This document shows, in pieces, positions 26,025-35,515 of a DNA stretch of 64,000 nt. Under the pieces are notes generated by a model. That model was not told the origin of the DNA and searched no databases. It saw only the letters and a program-made list of their open reading frames with translations. The stretch is taken from positions 62,001 through 126,000 of the forward strand of contig NZ_JABKDE010000005.1 of the NCBI RefSeq assembly GCF_013623835.1, in the 5' to 3' direction. How positions within the stretch are numbered: the first letter of the stretch is position 1; every line of letters begins with the position of its first letter. This stretch comes from Brevibacterium oceani (lineage in GTDB: Bacteria > Actinomycetota > Actinomycetes > Actinomycetales > Brevibacteriaceae). A program made the translations under genes and the position numbers.

Positions 26025-27335
26025 TCACACCACTGCAACGGTAGGACGAGCCGCTGCCGGTGCCTCTCGTTCCGAGCCGTCTGCTGAATCGGCATCGTCG
26101 GCAGCGGCCCCGTCGGCCGAAGCCGCACCGCCGCCGACAGCGCCCGCCGTCGCGTCGAGAGCCTGCGCGAGGTCGGCGAGGATGTCGTCGATGTCTTCGA
26201 TGCCCACGGACAAGCGGATGAACGCCCCGTCGATGCTCAGTTCGCAGTCGGCGACGGCCAGGTGCGTCATCGTCGCCGGGTGGTCGATGAGCGACTCCAC
26301 GCCCCCGAGAGACTCGGCCAGAGTGATCAGCCGAGTGCTCTTCACCAGCGTCAGCGCACGCTCCTCGGTGTCGGTGCGCAGGGAGACCACTCCCCCGAAC
26401 CCGTTCATCTGTGCCTTCGCGACCTCGTGGCCCGGATGGGAGGGCAGTCCGGGGTAGACCACCTCGGCGATCTCGTCGCGGGTCTCGAGCCATTCGGCCA
26501 CGGCCTGCGCGTTCTCACAATGCGCCTTCATCCGCACCGGCAGGGTCTTGATCCCGCGCCTGGTCAGCCACGCGTCGAAAGGGGAGATCCCCAGGCTCAC
26601 CGACGCCAGGTGGCTCTCGAGACGCTCGACCACCTCGGCGGCGCGGGCGCAGGTGGTGCCGTCACCGGCGAGCACGGCTCCGCCGATGACATCGGAGTGG
26701 CCGTTGATGAACTTCGTCGTCGAGTGGATGACGAGATCGGCGCCGAGGTCGAGCGGGCGCTGCAGGATCGGGGTCGCAAACGTCGAATCGACGGCCAGCA
26801 GCGCATTCGCCTCGTGCGCGAGCCGAGCGGTCTCGGCGATGTCGACGATGTCGAGGCCGGGATTGCTCGGCGTCTCGACCCACACGATCGCGGTCTTCTC
26901 GCTGATCGCCGTCGCCAGAGCAGCCGTATCGGTGAGGTCGACGGTGCGGATGCCCACACCCCAGCGTTCGTACTCGTTCTTCAGCAGTCGGTACGTGCCG
27001 CCGTAGACGTCGCGGGGAATGATGATCTCATCGCCGGGTCCCAGCAGCGCCGAGAACACCGCCACCTCGGCAGACGTGCCCGAGTTGACCGCGGCCGCGA
27101 ACGTCGCGTTCTCGAGTTCGCACAGCGCCTCTTCGAGGTCGCTGCGGTTCGGGGTGCCCGTGCGCGCGTAGTCGAATCCGGCGCGGGTGTTGCCCGGGGT
27201 GTCCATCATGAAGGTCGAGGTCTGGAAGATCGGGGCCACAACCGAACCGGTGTGCGACTCGGGCATGGCTCCCGAATGCACCGATCGGGTCGAGATTCCG
27301 GCGGGTGTGGTGGGTTCGATGCTGTGTGAACTCAC
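26025..27335 (-). CDS. Cystathionine gamma-synthase/lyase-type PLP enzyme
   Basis: 436 residues. Fold-type I PLP enzyme of the trans-sulfuration family; the cofactor lysine is K208 in HSTTKFINGHSD. Substrate-site features include YARTGTPNR, the SAEVAVFSALL loop and SLGGVESLIDHPATMTH. These suggest either cystathionine gamma-synthase (metB) or gamma-lyase; sequence alone does not separate them. The start is GTG, with GAAGGAAGGA six bases upstream; a GTG six codons earlier lies at the far end of that site. The C-terminal 40 residues are an Ala/Asp-rich tail absent from most homologues. A 16-bp perfect hairpin immediately precedes the ribosome site. Confidence 0.9.
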   Translation of the reverse strand: MSSHSIEPTTPAGISTRSVHSGAMPESHTGSVVAPIFQTSTFMMDTPGNTRAGFDYARTGTPNRSDLEEALCELENATFAAAVNSGTSAEVAVFSALLGPGDEIIIPRDVYGGTYRLLKNEYERWGVGIRTVDLTDTAALATAISEKTAIVWVETPSNPGLDIVDIAETARLAHEANALLAVDSTFATPILQRPLDLGADLVIHSTTKFINGHSDVIGGAVLAGDGTTCARAAEVVERLESHLASVSLGISPFDAWLTRRGIKTLPVRMKAHCENAQAVAEWLETRDEIAEVVYPGLPSHPGHEVAKAQMNGFGGVVSLRTDTEERALTLVKSTRLITLAESLGGVESLIDHPATMTHLAVADCELSIDGAFIRLSVGIEDIDDILADLAQALDATAGAVGGGAASADGAAADDADSADGSEREAPAAARPTVAVV

Positions 27336-27350
27336 GGCGGATCCTTCCTT

Positions 27351-27389
27351 CACTGATGGTCACCGCTGCTTCCGCGGTGACCATCAGTG
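27351..27389 (-). promoter_or_regulatory. Perfect 16-bp hairpin abutting the ribosome site
   Basis: CACTGATGGTCACCGC (27351-27366) and its exact complement (27374-27389) are separated by seven bases. On the minus strand the hairpin ends right at the AAGGAAGG ribosome site of the cystathionine synthase-like gene. It could be an operator, a terminator-type attenuator or an RNA element controlling translation. No known SAM riboswitch core was recognised. Confidence 0.65.
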
Positions 27390-27633
27390 TGATCCGCCGA
27401 CAGCCGTGCATGCGCGCCCGGTGACGCGCACTGTCACCGCATGTCATATGTCGTTGATCATCGTCATTTTTCGACGCGGAAGGTCATCATCCCTCGCCGA
27501 GGCGGCTCATCGCCCCGGACTTTCGTTGCCCGATCGTGGCCCGATAGTCGTCCGTTCCTCGCCGAGGCGGCTCGCCATTCCCGTGTGACCGATCCTCCGT
27601 CCCGTGTGACCGATTCCGGAGTGGCGCGACGGA
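27390..27633. other. Intergenic region with two GCCGAGGCGGCTC copies
   Basis: This non-coding spacer between the cystathionine synthase-like gene and the end of the monooxygenase operon carries the window-wide word at 27496 and 27561, both plus-oriented. Both copies are preceded by CCTC or TCCTC. A direct repeat CCCGTGTGACCGATYC occurs twice near 27580-27615. An AT-richer segment near 27440-27470 probably contains the minus-strand promoter. Confidence 0.55.
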
Positions 27634-29736
27634 TCACCCGGCGAGGAGCTCCCGACGGTCGGACCCTGCCGACACGGCGTCGAGAATCGCCGAGGCGATG
27701 CGCTCGTTGTCCGCGAACACCGGCGCACCCGTATGCGGACGGGTGAAGGCCTCGGCCGTCGATCCGGAGACCGCAGGGCCGATCAGGAACAGATCCGACT
27801 GCGACCGACCGTCGGCGTCGAGCGCGTGGCCCGCCTCGTCCGTGCGCAGCTTCGCATGGGCGGTGTCCTCGAGGAGCAGCGCTCCGGTCGAGCGGAGTGA
27901 TTCGAGAACCGGATCGGCGGCCTTCTCCGCACTCTGCCGGGCCAATCGCGCATCGACGAAGTGGGTGAAGGTCTTCGGCTCGGGGTGTGCAGCGGATCGG
28001 GCGGTGTACCCGGTTTCGTCGGCTGCGATGCTCAGGCCCGGACCGAGGAAGCGGACGAGTCCCGCTTCGTGGAGGGCGAGGATCTGCTTGACCCGGATGG
28101 GTGGTGGTCCGCTGCCGATATAGGAGAACAGCGAATGGAAGCGGCCTTCGACGAATTCCGTGCGATGACTGTGGCTGACCCTGCCGACCCGCACGAGCAT
28201 TCGGATTGAGACATAGGACTTGACCAGGGCGTCGAACACCGCGAGGTCGGCCGAGTGGTGGACGTCGGCGCTGCGGCGCAGGTGGTCCTCGATGTGACGA
28301 CGCACCCTGGTCTCGGCGCTGGAGTGAGCCGCGCAGCTCAGGTTCTCCAGGGGCCGGTCGAGGCGGGACAGGTCGAACAGGTCCGCCGGGTCGGTGATGA
28401 TCTCCCGCGCCGAGGCGGCGATCGTCGCGAATCCGGCACGTTCTCTCACCGCATCGGCCCGACTGGGCTGGCTCGTCTCACCATTCCATGGCTCGTCTGT
28501 GCCATGTAGGCCCGAGAGCACCCGCTTCGCGGCGTCATCGATGATCTCGAGCAGTTCGGGAGCATCGATCCCCCGCTTCCACAGCACGTGGGCGTAATGG
28601 GCGTAGGTGAGTTCGAGTTCGAACAGGGGCCCGAGCACCGTCGTGAAATCGATGTGGTGCCCCGCTCCGTCGAGTCGGTCCTGCCTCAGGTAACGCAGTT
28701 CGACCGCGGGCGCGCCGGGGATGTCGGCTCGACTGTAGCCGAGCTTCGGACTGTAGGACACTCCCCGCGAGGACCCGACCCACAGCACGGGTTCGCGGCC
28801 CGAGGGCACGTAACGAAGCCGCGGACCGTCGTCGACGAACTCTCCTCTGCGGCCTTCGGTGACCATGACCATGAAGTCGAGGAATGCGAGCCCGAAGCCG
28901 CGGGTGAGCACCTCCGCGCCGGCGGGGATGCCGCTGAAGTCGAGGTCGGCGGTGTATCCGGGACCCTGGTAGTACAGCCCAGTGCTCGCCGAGGCTGCCG
29001 ACCGCGAGTCATCGTCGATCCCAGCCGCAGAGTCCGCCGGCACCGCGGCGGAGTCCGGCGCCCAGGCAGTTGCTCGGGCCGCGAGGTCCGCGTCGTCGAC
29101 GGCCGGGTGCATGTCGAGATGCCCCTGCGCCGAGACGAGGACGCGGGTGTCGATGACCGTTCCGGTCGCGGTCGTGACCACGAAACCGCGGTCGTCATCA
29201 CGGCGTCGGACCGCCTCGGCGCGGGTGCGATGGATGTGCACCTCCGCCTCGAGACGGGTCAGGGCGGACTCGAAGGCCGCCGCCAGATAGTGCCCCTGGA
29301 CCCGGCGACTGGCGAACGACTGGGAGTCGAGCGCGGCCGTCTCGTCCCCGAGCCCGGCGGCGACGAGCCTCTCCTGTCCGGGCCCGTGGATCCATTCGTG
29401 CAGGGTCGGTCCCGTGATGCCGGGGCGGAGCAGGCGGCAGGACTCATCGGGGAAGATCGTGATGTCTTCGGTGCGTGAGTTCATCCACAGATGCGGCGAC
29501 TGTTCGGTTCGCCAGATCCGCCCGGCACCGGGCGGGAACGGATCGATCAGGTGGATGCGCAGGCCCGAGCCGGCGTCCGCGGTCGCAGCGATCGCGAGCA
29601 GGATGCCCAGGGTCTTCGGGCCCGCGCCGATGAACGTGAGGTCGGCGCGATGACGACCCGACCCCGGCGCCGTCGACGCACCGCCGCCGGACGTGAGGTC
29701 CGCCGACTCCGGCCGCTCACGCATCGACATCGGCAT
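27634..29736 (-). CDS. Large FAD/NAD(P)-binding protein
   Basis: 700 residues. The N-terminal dinucleotide-binding motif is FIGAGPKTLGIL (about 35-46), followed by HLIDPFPPGAGRIW, WMNSRTEDITIFPD, and a second nucleotide site near DTRVLVSAQGHLD. The pattern is that of the FAD-NAD(P)-binding family (PF13454) related to ornithine/lysine N-hydroxylases and found with peptide or siderophore genes. Several ATGs (29736, 29730, 29724) overlap the previous gene's end and none has a clear ribosome site, so the start may be up to four codons off. Last gene of the monooxygenase operon; the reaction is unknown. Confidence 0.8.
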   Translation of the reverse strand: MPMSMRERPESADLTSGGGASTAPGSGRHRADLTFIGAGPKTLGILLAIAATADAGSGLRIHLIDPFPPGAGRIWRTEQSPHLWMNSRTEDITIFPDESCRLLRPGITGPTLHEWIHGPGQERLVAAGLGDETAALDSQSFASRRVQGHYLAAAFESALTRLEAEVHIHRTRAEAVRRRDDDRGFVVTTATGTVIDTRVLVSAQGHLDMHPAVDDADLAARATAWAPDSAAVPADSAAGIDDDSRSAASASTGLYYQGPGYTADLDFSGIPAGAEVLTRGFGLAFLDFMVMVTEGRRGEFVDDGPRLRYVPSGREPVLWVGSSRGVSYSPKLGYSRADIPGAPAVELRYLRQDRLDGAGHHIDFTTVLGPLFELELTYAHYAHVLWKRGIDAPELLEIIDDAAKRVLSGLHGTDEPWNGETSQPSRADAVRERAGFATIAASAREIITDPADLFDLSRLDRPLENLSCAAHSSAETRVRRHIEDHLRRSADVHHSADLAVFDALVKSYVSIRMLVRVGRVSHSHRTEFVEGRFHSLFSYIGSGPPPIRVKQILALHEAGLVRFLGPGLSIAADETGYTARSAAHPEPKTFTHFVDARLARQSAEKAADPVLESLRSTGALLLEDTAHAKLRTDEAGHALDADGRSQSDLFLIGPAVSGSTAEAFTRPHTGAPVFADNERIASAILDAVSAGSDRRELLAG

Positions 29737-30688
29737 AGAGGCTTGCTGCCGGGGCGAGACCGAGGCGGGTGCGCAGGTCGCTCGGCTCGGCCCCGTCGTG
29801 TCGTGCCGCAGCAGCCTCCGGGGTCTCGCGCAGCCCCGCCGCATGCAGGGCGGGGAGGATCTCGGAGACGAGGCGGACGCTGAAGTCGAGTTGGTTCTCC
29901 GCGGACGCGCTCAGCAGCACCCCAGCGGCGCCGCGGCCGGTGAGGATGCGCACGGATCCGATGAGCTCGGCCACCTCGGCGCGGGTCGTCGGTGCCGGAA
30001 GGACGGTGAGCACCGGCACTCGTGAGTCGAGTTCGGTGCGCAGGTCCTCGAGCGAGATGCTGCCGGCCGCCTCGTCGACGAGGACGACGTCGGCTGCGGC
30101 ACGGGCCGCCTCGTTGCCGGTCTCGGCACGCACGACGATCGGCGGGTGACCCTGCGGCGGGCGCGGCGTGATCGAGGGGCCGAGCACGGAGTAGTCGGAA
30201 CCGGTCGAATCCTGCAGCTGCGCCTCGATGTAGTGGAGGCGGTCGCGGTCGATGTAACGGTCGGTGGCCCGGTCGCGGATGATCGCGTCGTCGTCCCATG
30301 AATCCCAGAGGCGGCGGATGACGTCGATGACGGATGCGGCCTCGACCCAGGCCCCAGGAGCCGGGGCCGGTTCGCGGCGACCGAAGAGCGCCGCCTCGGC
30401 GGGGGTCGTCGAGATGCCCACGGCCAGTCCTGCACGGGCGCGGGCCGTGTAGTCCAGCGTCGCCGAGGCGGTGGCCAGGTGGAAGGGTTCGAGATGGGTG
30501 GCGCGGACCTCGGGGACGAGTCCCAGACGGCCGGTCAGCGGTCCGAGCCAGGAGGCGTACTCGAGCGCGTCGAATCCGGTGAAGTCATCGGTCACGAGGG
30601 CGAAGTCCGCATGGCCGTCGAGGGTCTTCGCGGTCGCCGGTCCGGTGGTCGGGTCGGGGGTCAGGGTGGTGGCGATATGCACGCTCAT
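29717..30688 (-). CDS. Luciferase-like monooxygenase, CE1758 type
   Basis: 323 residues, flavin-dependent TIM-barrel of the bacterial luciferase class (LLM). The pairing with an adjacent FMN reductase matches the CE1758/CE1759 duo described in corynebacteria. Typical elements: DFALVTDDFTGFDALEYASWL near the N-terminus, a Ser/Gly-rich flavin phosphate region, and a shortened C-terminus. ATG overlaps the reductase stop (ATGA). Confidence 0.8.
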   Translation of the reverse strand: MSVHIATTLTPDPTTGPATAKTLDGHADFALVTDDFTGFDALEYASWLGPLTGRLGLVPEVRATHLEPFHLATASATLDYTARARAGLAVGISTTPAEAALFGRREPAPAPGAWVEAASVIDVIRRLWDSWDDDAIIRDRATDRYIDRDRLHYIEAQLQDSTGSDYSVLGPSITPRPPQGHPPIVVRAETGNEAARAAADVVLVDEAAGSISLEDLRTELDSRVPVLTVLPAPTTRAEVAELIGSVRILTGRGAAGVLLSASAENQLDFSVRLVSEILPALHAAGLRETPEAAAARHDGAEPSDLRTRLGLAPAASLYADVDA

Positions 30689-31296
30689 GAGGGGTTCCTG
30701 TCGGTCGTGATCGGAATGAGGGATTCGGCGGCGGCCGCCTCGGCGTGGGTGCATGACCGGGCGCGGACGGTCAGCTCCGAGTCGAACTGGTCGATGGCGT
30801 CGACGACGTCGCGTTCGACGGATTCGTCGATGCTCGGCGGGGTCGTGTCCGTGGCCGGGAGGATGTTGCTCGAGACGACGAAGCGTCCACGGCCGATCGA
30901 GCTCGCCCCGAGCGTGGCCAGCAGCGGTTTGAGGCCGTAGTCCAGCGCCAGGACGTGGGCGGGGGATCCGCCGGTGAGCAGCGGCAGCACGGGTTTGCCG
31001 TGCAGGGCATCCATCGGCAACAGGTCGATGAAGACCTTGAGCAGGCCGGTGTACGTGGCCTTGAACACCGGGGATCCGACGACGACGGCATCGGCGGCGG
31101 CGACAGTGGCCCGAGCCGAGGCGATGAGGCCGTCGCTCGCATCACCGGCGAGCAGCGGCCCGGCGGGCAGGTGACGAAGCTTGATGAACTCCGTGGGGTG
31201 GCCGTACTGGCCGAGCCTGCGGGCGATGAACTCGAGCAGCGCCTCGGTCTTCGATCCCTCCGAAGGGCTGGCCGAGAGGAGGACGACGCGTGACAT
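30685..31296 (-). CDS. NADPH-dependent FMN reductase (CE1759-like)
   Basis: 203 residues, flavodoxin-like. The FMN-phosphate loop SASPSEGSKTEAL is near the start, VVGSPVFKATYTGLLKVFIDLLP in the middle and LLTGGSPAHVLALDYGL after it, as in SsuE/MsuE reductases. It should supply reduced FMN to the two flavin monooxygenases flanking it. ATG lies one base after the previous stop, with GGAGG inside that gene's end. Confidence 0.9.
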   Translation of the reverse strand: MSRVVLLSASPSEGSKTEALLEFIARRLGQYGHPTEFIKLRHLPAGPLLAGDASDGLIASARATVAAADAVVVGSPVFKATYTGLLKVFIDLLPMDALHGKPVLPLLTGGSPAHVLALDYGLKPLLATLGASSIGRGRFVVSSNILPATDTTPPSIDESVERDVVDAIDQFDSELTVRARSCTHAEAAAAESLIPITTDRNPS

Positions 31297-31297
31297 G

Positions 31298-32731
31298 TCA
31301 GCCCACCTCCTTGAGTTCTGCGCCGGTGTGGGCGCTGCGGGCACGATTGCGGCTCTCCACCCAGTCCGCGGCCGGGCGGGCCGCGGGCAGTCCGATGTTC
31401 TCGCGCAGGGACCCGTCCGGATATTCGGTGCGGTAGACGCCGAGCTCCTGGAGTTCGGGCACGACCTTCGCCACCACCTCGTCGAGTCCGCCCGGGGTGA
31501 GGTGGGGGACGAGGATGAAGCCGTCGGCGGCCCTGGTGCGGACCGCCTCGGCGAGGTCGGCGGCGACCTGGGCCGGGGTGCCGACGTAGGAATGGCGGGT
31601 CGAGACCCTGATGACGAGTTCGCGGGCGGTGAGCTTCTCGGCCTCGGCGATCTGCCGCCAGGACGCGATCGTCGCTTCCGCGTCCTTAATGTGTTTGACC
31701 CGTCCCTGGGAGATCGACTCGGCTGCCGGCGGGACATCGGGCAGGGGGCCGTTCGGGTCGAAGGCGGAGAGGTCGCGGTCCCACACGCGTTCGAGGAACG
31801 CGATGGCTCCGGCCTCGCTGACCTGCTGAGCGGCGACCTCACGGGAACGCTCGGCCGCCTCGGCGGGGGTGTCGCCGAGGATGATGGAGACGCCCGGGTA
31901 GATCTTCAGGGAGTCCTCGGTCCGGCCGTAGCGGGCCAGCCGGGATTTCACGTCCGCGTAGAACCTCCGACCGGATTCGGGGTCGGAGTGGCGGGTGAAG
32001 ATGACATCGGCCGAGCCGACGGCGAAGTCGCGGCCGGAGTCGGAGTCCCCGGCTTGGAAGACGACGGGGTGCCCGCCGGGAAGCGCGCCGGTGGGGAAGC
32101 GGCCGGAGATGTCGAAGAAGTCGCTGTCGTGTGTGAACGACCCGTCGCCGGCGGCGGTGTCCCAGAGTTTCCGGGCGACGTCGATGAAGTCCTCGGCACG
32201 GCGGTAGCGGTCAGCGTAGTCGAGGTAGCCGCCGCGGCGGAAGTTCGCACCAGTGAAGGCGTTGGAGGTGGTGACGATGTTCCATGCGGCGCGACCGTTC
32301 GAGAGGTGGTCGATGGTCGCCAGCCGGCGGGCGATGTCGAAGGGTTCGTTGAAGGTCGAGCTCAGTGTGCCCGCCAGGCCGATGTGCTTCGTGACGGCGG
32401 CGAGCGCGGAGAGCACGGCGGTGGTGTTCGGGCGGCCGACGACGTCGAGGTCGAAGATCTCGCCCTGGTGTTCGCGCAGGCGCAGGCCTTCGGCGAGGAA
32501 GAAGAAGTCGAAGAGTCCCGCCTCGGCGGTCTTCGCGAGGTGGGAGAACGAATCGAATTCGATGTGGCTGCCCGAGGCGGGGTCGGACCACACGGTCGTG
32601 TTGTTCACTCCCGGGAAGTGGGCGGCGAGGTGGACCTGCCGCGGCTGGCCGGGAATGCTGCCGGCGTGGTTGTCGATGCTGCGAGGCTTGTCAGTGCTGC
32701 GTCGTTGGTCGGTGCTGTGGAGGTCAGGCAT
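31298..32731 (-). CDS. NtaA/SnaA/DszA-family flavin-dependent monooxygenase
   Basis: 477 residues. This family oxidises nitrilotriacetate, pristinamycin precursors, dibenzothiophene sulfone and other sulfur compounds with reduced FMN. Motifs: HLAAHFPGVNNTTVWSDP, DFFFLAEGL, NEPFDIARRLATIDHLSNGRAAWNIVTT, and YPGVSIILGDTPAEA. The N-terminal 20 residues (after MPDLHST) are a polar extension. It overlaps the ATPase stop by eight bases. Next to an importer and an FMN reductase it probably opens an imported S- or N-containing compound. Confidence 0.9.
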   Translation of the reverse strand: MPDLHSTDQRRSTDKPRSIDNHAGSIPGQPRQVHLAAHFPGVNNTTVWSDPASGSHIEFDSFSHLAKTAEAGLFDFFFLAEGLRLREHQGEIFDLDVVGRPNTTAVLSALAAVTKHIGLAGTLSSTFNEPFDIARRLATIDHLSNGRAAWNIVTTSNAFTGANFRRGGYLDYADRYRRAEDFIDVARKLWDTAAGDGSFTHDSDFFDISGRFPTGALPGGHPVVFQAGDSDSGRDFAVGSADVIFTRHSDPESGRRFYADVKSRLARYGRTEDSLKIYPGVSIILGDTPAEAAERSREVAAQQVSEAGAIAFLERVWDRDLSAFDPNGPLPDVPPAAESISQGRVKHIKDAEATIASWRQIAEAEKLTARELVIRVSTRHSYVGTPAQVAADLAEAVRTRAADGFILVPHLTPGGLDEVVAKVVPELQELGVYRTEYPDGSLRENIGLPAARPAADWVESRNRARSAHTGAELKEVG

Positions 32732-34559
32732 GGTGCTCTCCTGTCGGGGTCGGGTCAATGAGGTGGTCGGTGGTCCGCACGGCCGAGTCGTCGAAGCAGG
32801 GCACGGCGTCGATGAGTGCCTTCGTGTAGTCATCGCGGCTCTCGTGGAGCACGCGGGCGGTCGGCCCGGATTCGACGACGCGGCCGTCCTTCATGACGAT
32901 CACCTCGTCGGCGATCTGTTCGATGACGGCCAGGTCGTGGGAGATGAAGAGGTAGGCGACGCCGAGGCGGGCCTGCAGGTCGACGAGCAGCTGCAGGATC
33001 TGCGCCTGCACGCCCACGTCGAGTGCCGAGACGGGTTCGTCGAGGATGATCACCTCGGGATCGACGGCGAGCGCCCGGGCGATCGCGAGCCGCTGACGCT
33101 GTCCTCCCGAGAGCTCCCGCGGCGTGCGCCCCAGCAGCGAATGGTCGAGGGCGACGGAGTCGAGCAGCTCCCGCACCCGTGCGGGCCGATCGGCCCGAGC
33201 GACGATGCGGTGTCCGCGCAGCGGTTCGGTGAGGATCCGCTCGACGGTGTAGTGCGGATCGAGGGCAGCCGTCGAGTCCTGGTGCACGTAGCGGATGCGC
33301 CGACCGAGGTCCTTCCGACGATAGGCGGTCAGGTCCGTACCGTGGAGCGTGATCTCGCCGGCATCCGCGCGGTCGGCACCGAGCAGGATCCTCGCCGAGG
33401 TGGTCTTCCCCGACCCGGATTCGCCGACGATTCCCACCGTCGATCCGGCCCGCAGCGCGACGTCGAGTCCGGCGACGGCGGGATGATCCCCGCCGAAGTC
33501 CCGCACGATGCCGTCCCCGGCAAGGACCACCTCGGTGCCGGCGTGGGCAGCGTCTGCCCTGGTCGCAGAATCGGTCGAGATCGCCCCGGTGGCGGAGTCA
33601 CCCGCAGCACCGGCGGGCACGATTCCGGGGCTCGGACTCAGCCGACCCCATCCGAGGTGCGGAGCCGCGGTGAGCAGCGCCTGCGTGTAGGCGTGCTGGG
33701 GCTCTGCCAGGACACGCTCGGTGGGTCCGGTCTCGACGATGCGGCCGGCCTGCATGACCAGCAGCTTCGCGGCGCGCTCCTTCGCGACTCCGAGGTCGTG
33801 GGTGATGAGCACGAGTGCGGTCCGCGATTCGGCGACGAGGCCGCTGAGCACGTCGAGGACCTGCTTGGCGACTGTGGCGTCGAGCGCCGAGGTGGGTTCG
33901 TCGGCGATGATGAGCGCCGGCCGGGCGGCGATCGCATTGGCGATGAGCACGCGCTGCCGCTGCCCGCCGGAGAGCTCGTGCGGATACCGCCGCCCATGGG
34001 TCTCCGGGTCGAGTCCCACGGCGGTGAGCACCTCGGCGATGCGGGGTCTGATCTGCGGTTTCGCATACCCGTTGACCGTCAGCGTCTCAGCCAGGGCGGA
34101 GGCGATCGTGCGCACCGGATTGAGCCCGGCACCCGCGTCCTGCGGCACATAGGCGATTCCCGTGCCGAGGATCCGCTGCCAGGTGCGCGGCTTCGCCCCG
34201 ATGAGATCCTCGCCGAGGTGGCTCTGCGTTCTCGCGTCGACCTTCGTCCCGGCCGGGAGGAGTCCGGTCAGGGCGGCGGCCGTCGTCGATTTTCCGGACC
34301 CGGACTCTCCGACGATCGCGAGCGTGTCCCCGGGGGCCAGGCTGATGTCGACATCGGCGATCGCCGGGGCGGGCGCTCCGGGGTAGGTCACGCTCAGCCC
34401 CGCGACCTCGAGGACGTGTGGGCCCTGGGGCGGGCGCTTGGAGGTGGCGGCGGTCGTCGCGGTGCGGGTTTCGTCGTCGGTCGACTCGACGCGGTCGTCG
34501 TCGAGGAGCTCAGTGCCGGCACCGGCCGAGGGCCAGGCGAGGAGATCGGTGTTGATCAT
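32724..34559 (-). CDS. Fused two-domain oligopeptide-type ABC ATPase
   Basis: 611 residues with two complete nucleotide-binding domains (DppD-DppF fusion). First: GESGSGKS at 84-91, LSGGQRQR near 196 and DEPTSALD near 220. Second: GESGSGKT at 379-386, LSGGQRQR and DEPVSALD. The inter-domain linker (about 305-345) is Ala/Gly/Thr-rich. The first domain has an unusual insertion QSHLGED encoded by the GCCGAGGTGG word. ATG overlaps the permease stop (ATGA). Confidence 0.93.
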   Translation of the reverse strand: MINTDLLAWPSAGAGTELLDDDRVESTDDETRTATTAATSKRPPQGPHVLEVAGLSVTYPGAPAPAIADVDISLAPGDTLAIVGESGSGKSTTAAALTGLLPAGTKVDARTQSHLGEDLIGAKPRTWQRILGTGIAYVPQDAGAGLNPVRTIASALAETLTVNGYAKPQIRPRIAEVLTAVGLDPETHGRRYPHELSGGQRQRVLIANAIAARPALIIADEPTSALDATVAKQVLDVLSGLVAESRTALVLITHDLGVAKERAAKLLVMQAGRIVETGPTERVLAEPQHAYTQALLTAAPHLGWGRLSPSPGIVPAGAAGDSATGAISTDSATRADAAHAGTEVVLAGDGIVRDFGGDHPAVAGLDVALRAGSTVGIVGESGSGKTTSARILLGADRADAGEITLHGTDLTAYRRKDLGRRIRYVHQDSTAALDPHYTVERILTEPLRGHRIVARADRPARVRELLDSVALDHSLLGRTPRELSGGQRQRLAIARALAVDPEVIILDEPVSALDVGVQAQILQLLVDLQARLGVAYLFISHDLAVIEQIADEVIVMKDGRVVESGPTARVLHESRDDYTKALIDAVPCFDDSAVRTTDHLIDPTPTGEHHA

Positions 34560-35515
34560 CGGAATTCCTTCTCGGAGTTGACGGCATGGGAGAGGCGGTT
34601 GGCGGCGAGCACCACTGCGGCGACGACGAGTCCGGGGAACGTCGTCATCCACCAGGCGGCGGCGAGGAAGTCACGCCCCTCGGAGACGAGCAGACCCCAT
34701 TCGGGCTGCGGCGGCGGAGCACCGAAGCCGAGGAAGCTCAAGGCCGAGACGGCGAGCACCGCGGACCCGAACTCGAGCGCGAGCAGCGCCCCGATCGGGC
34801 CTCTGACCTGGGGCAGGATATGTCGAGCGAGGACCGATATGGCGGAGAGTCCGTCGGCGCGGGCGGCGCGGACGAATTCGGTCGACCGCCACCGGATCAC
34901 CTCGGCGCGGGTGAGACGGGCGAACGAAGGCACTGCCGCGACGCCGACGGCCACGGCGACGTTGAGGGTGCCGAAGCCCAGCGCAGTGATCACGGCCATC
35001 GACAGCAGCAGACCGGGCACGGCCTGGAGGACGTCGACGGTGCGCATGAAGATCGCATCGAGCACCCCAGTGAAGAACCCGGAGAGCAGGCCGATGAGCA
35101 CACCCGCACCGACCCCGATGAGCACGGCGGCGAGGCTGGCCGACAGCGTCTGCGCCGAACCGTGGACGGTGCGGGCGAAGACGTCACGGCCGAGTTGGTC
35201 GGTGCCGAAGATGCGCTCGGCACCAGGCGGCAGAAGCCGGTCGGCTGGGTTGCCGGTGAGCGGATCGACGCTGGTGAGCAGGGTGGGCCACAGGGCGGCG
35301 AGTGCCGCGAGACCGAGGACGATGATCGCGATGACCTCGACGATCCCGATCCTCAAGGCTCCCACCGCCGAGGTGAGGCGACGCAACCCGCCGGGGCGGA
35401 CACCGCCGGCGGCCAGATCACTGCCGCCGGTGACGTGGTCGTCGTGGGCGAGGTTCGCGCCGGGCCCGGGAGGAGCCGTCCGGGAGTTCTTCTGCAGTTC
35501 GGTGGCCAGACTCAT
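34556..35515 (-). CDS. ABC permease, DppC-like
   Basis: 319 residues, five to six membrane helices. The region around GTDQLGRDVFAR and the C-terminal loop ARADGLSAISVLARHILPQ is the EAA-type contact site for the ATPase. It follows the DppB-like permease with a four-base overlap. Confidence 0.93.
   Translation of the reverse strand: MSLATELQKNSRTAPPGPGANLAHDDHVTGGSDLAAGGVRPGGLRRLTSAVGALRIGIVEVIAIIVLGLAALAALWPTLLTSVDPLTGNPADRLLPPGAERIFGTDQLGRDVFARTVHGSAQTLSASLAAVLIGVGAGVLIGLLSGFFTGVLDAIFMRTVDVLQAVPGLLLSMAVITALGFGTLNVAVAVGVAAVPSFARLTRAEVIRWRSTEFVRAARADGLSAISVLARHILPQVRGPIGALLALEFGSAVLAVSALSFLGFGAPPPQPEWGLLVSEGRDFLAAAWWMTTFPGLVVAAVVLAANRLSHAVNSEKEFR

Noticed and set aside
27336..27480. SAM riboswitch before the cystathionine synthase-like gene
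   Set aside because: A single long hairpin without multi-helix junction or conserved core.
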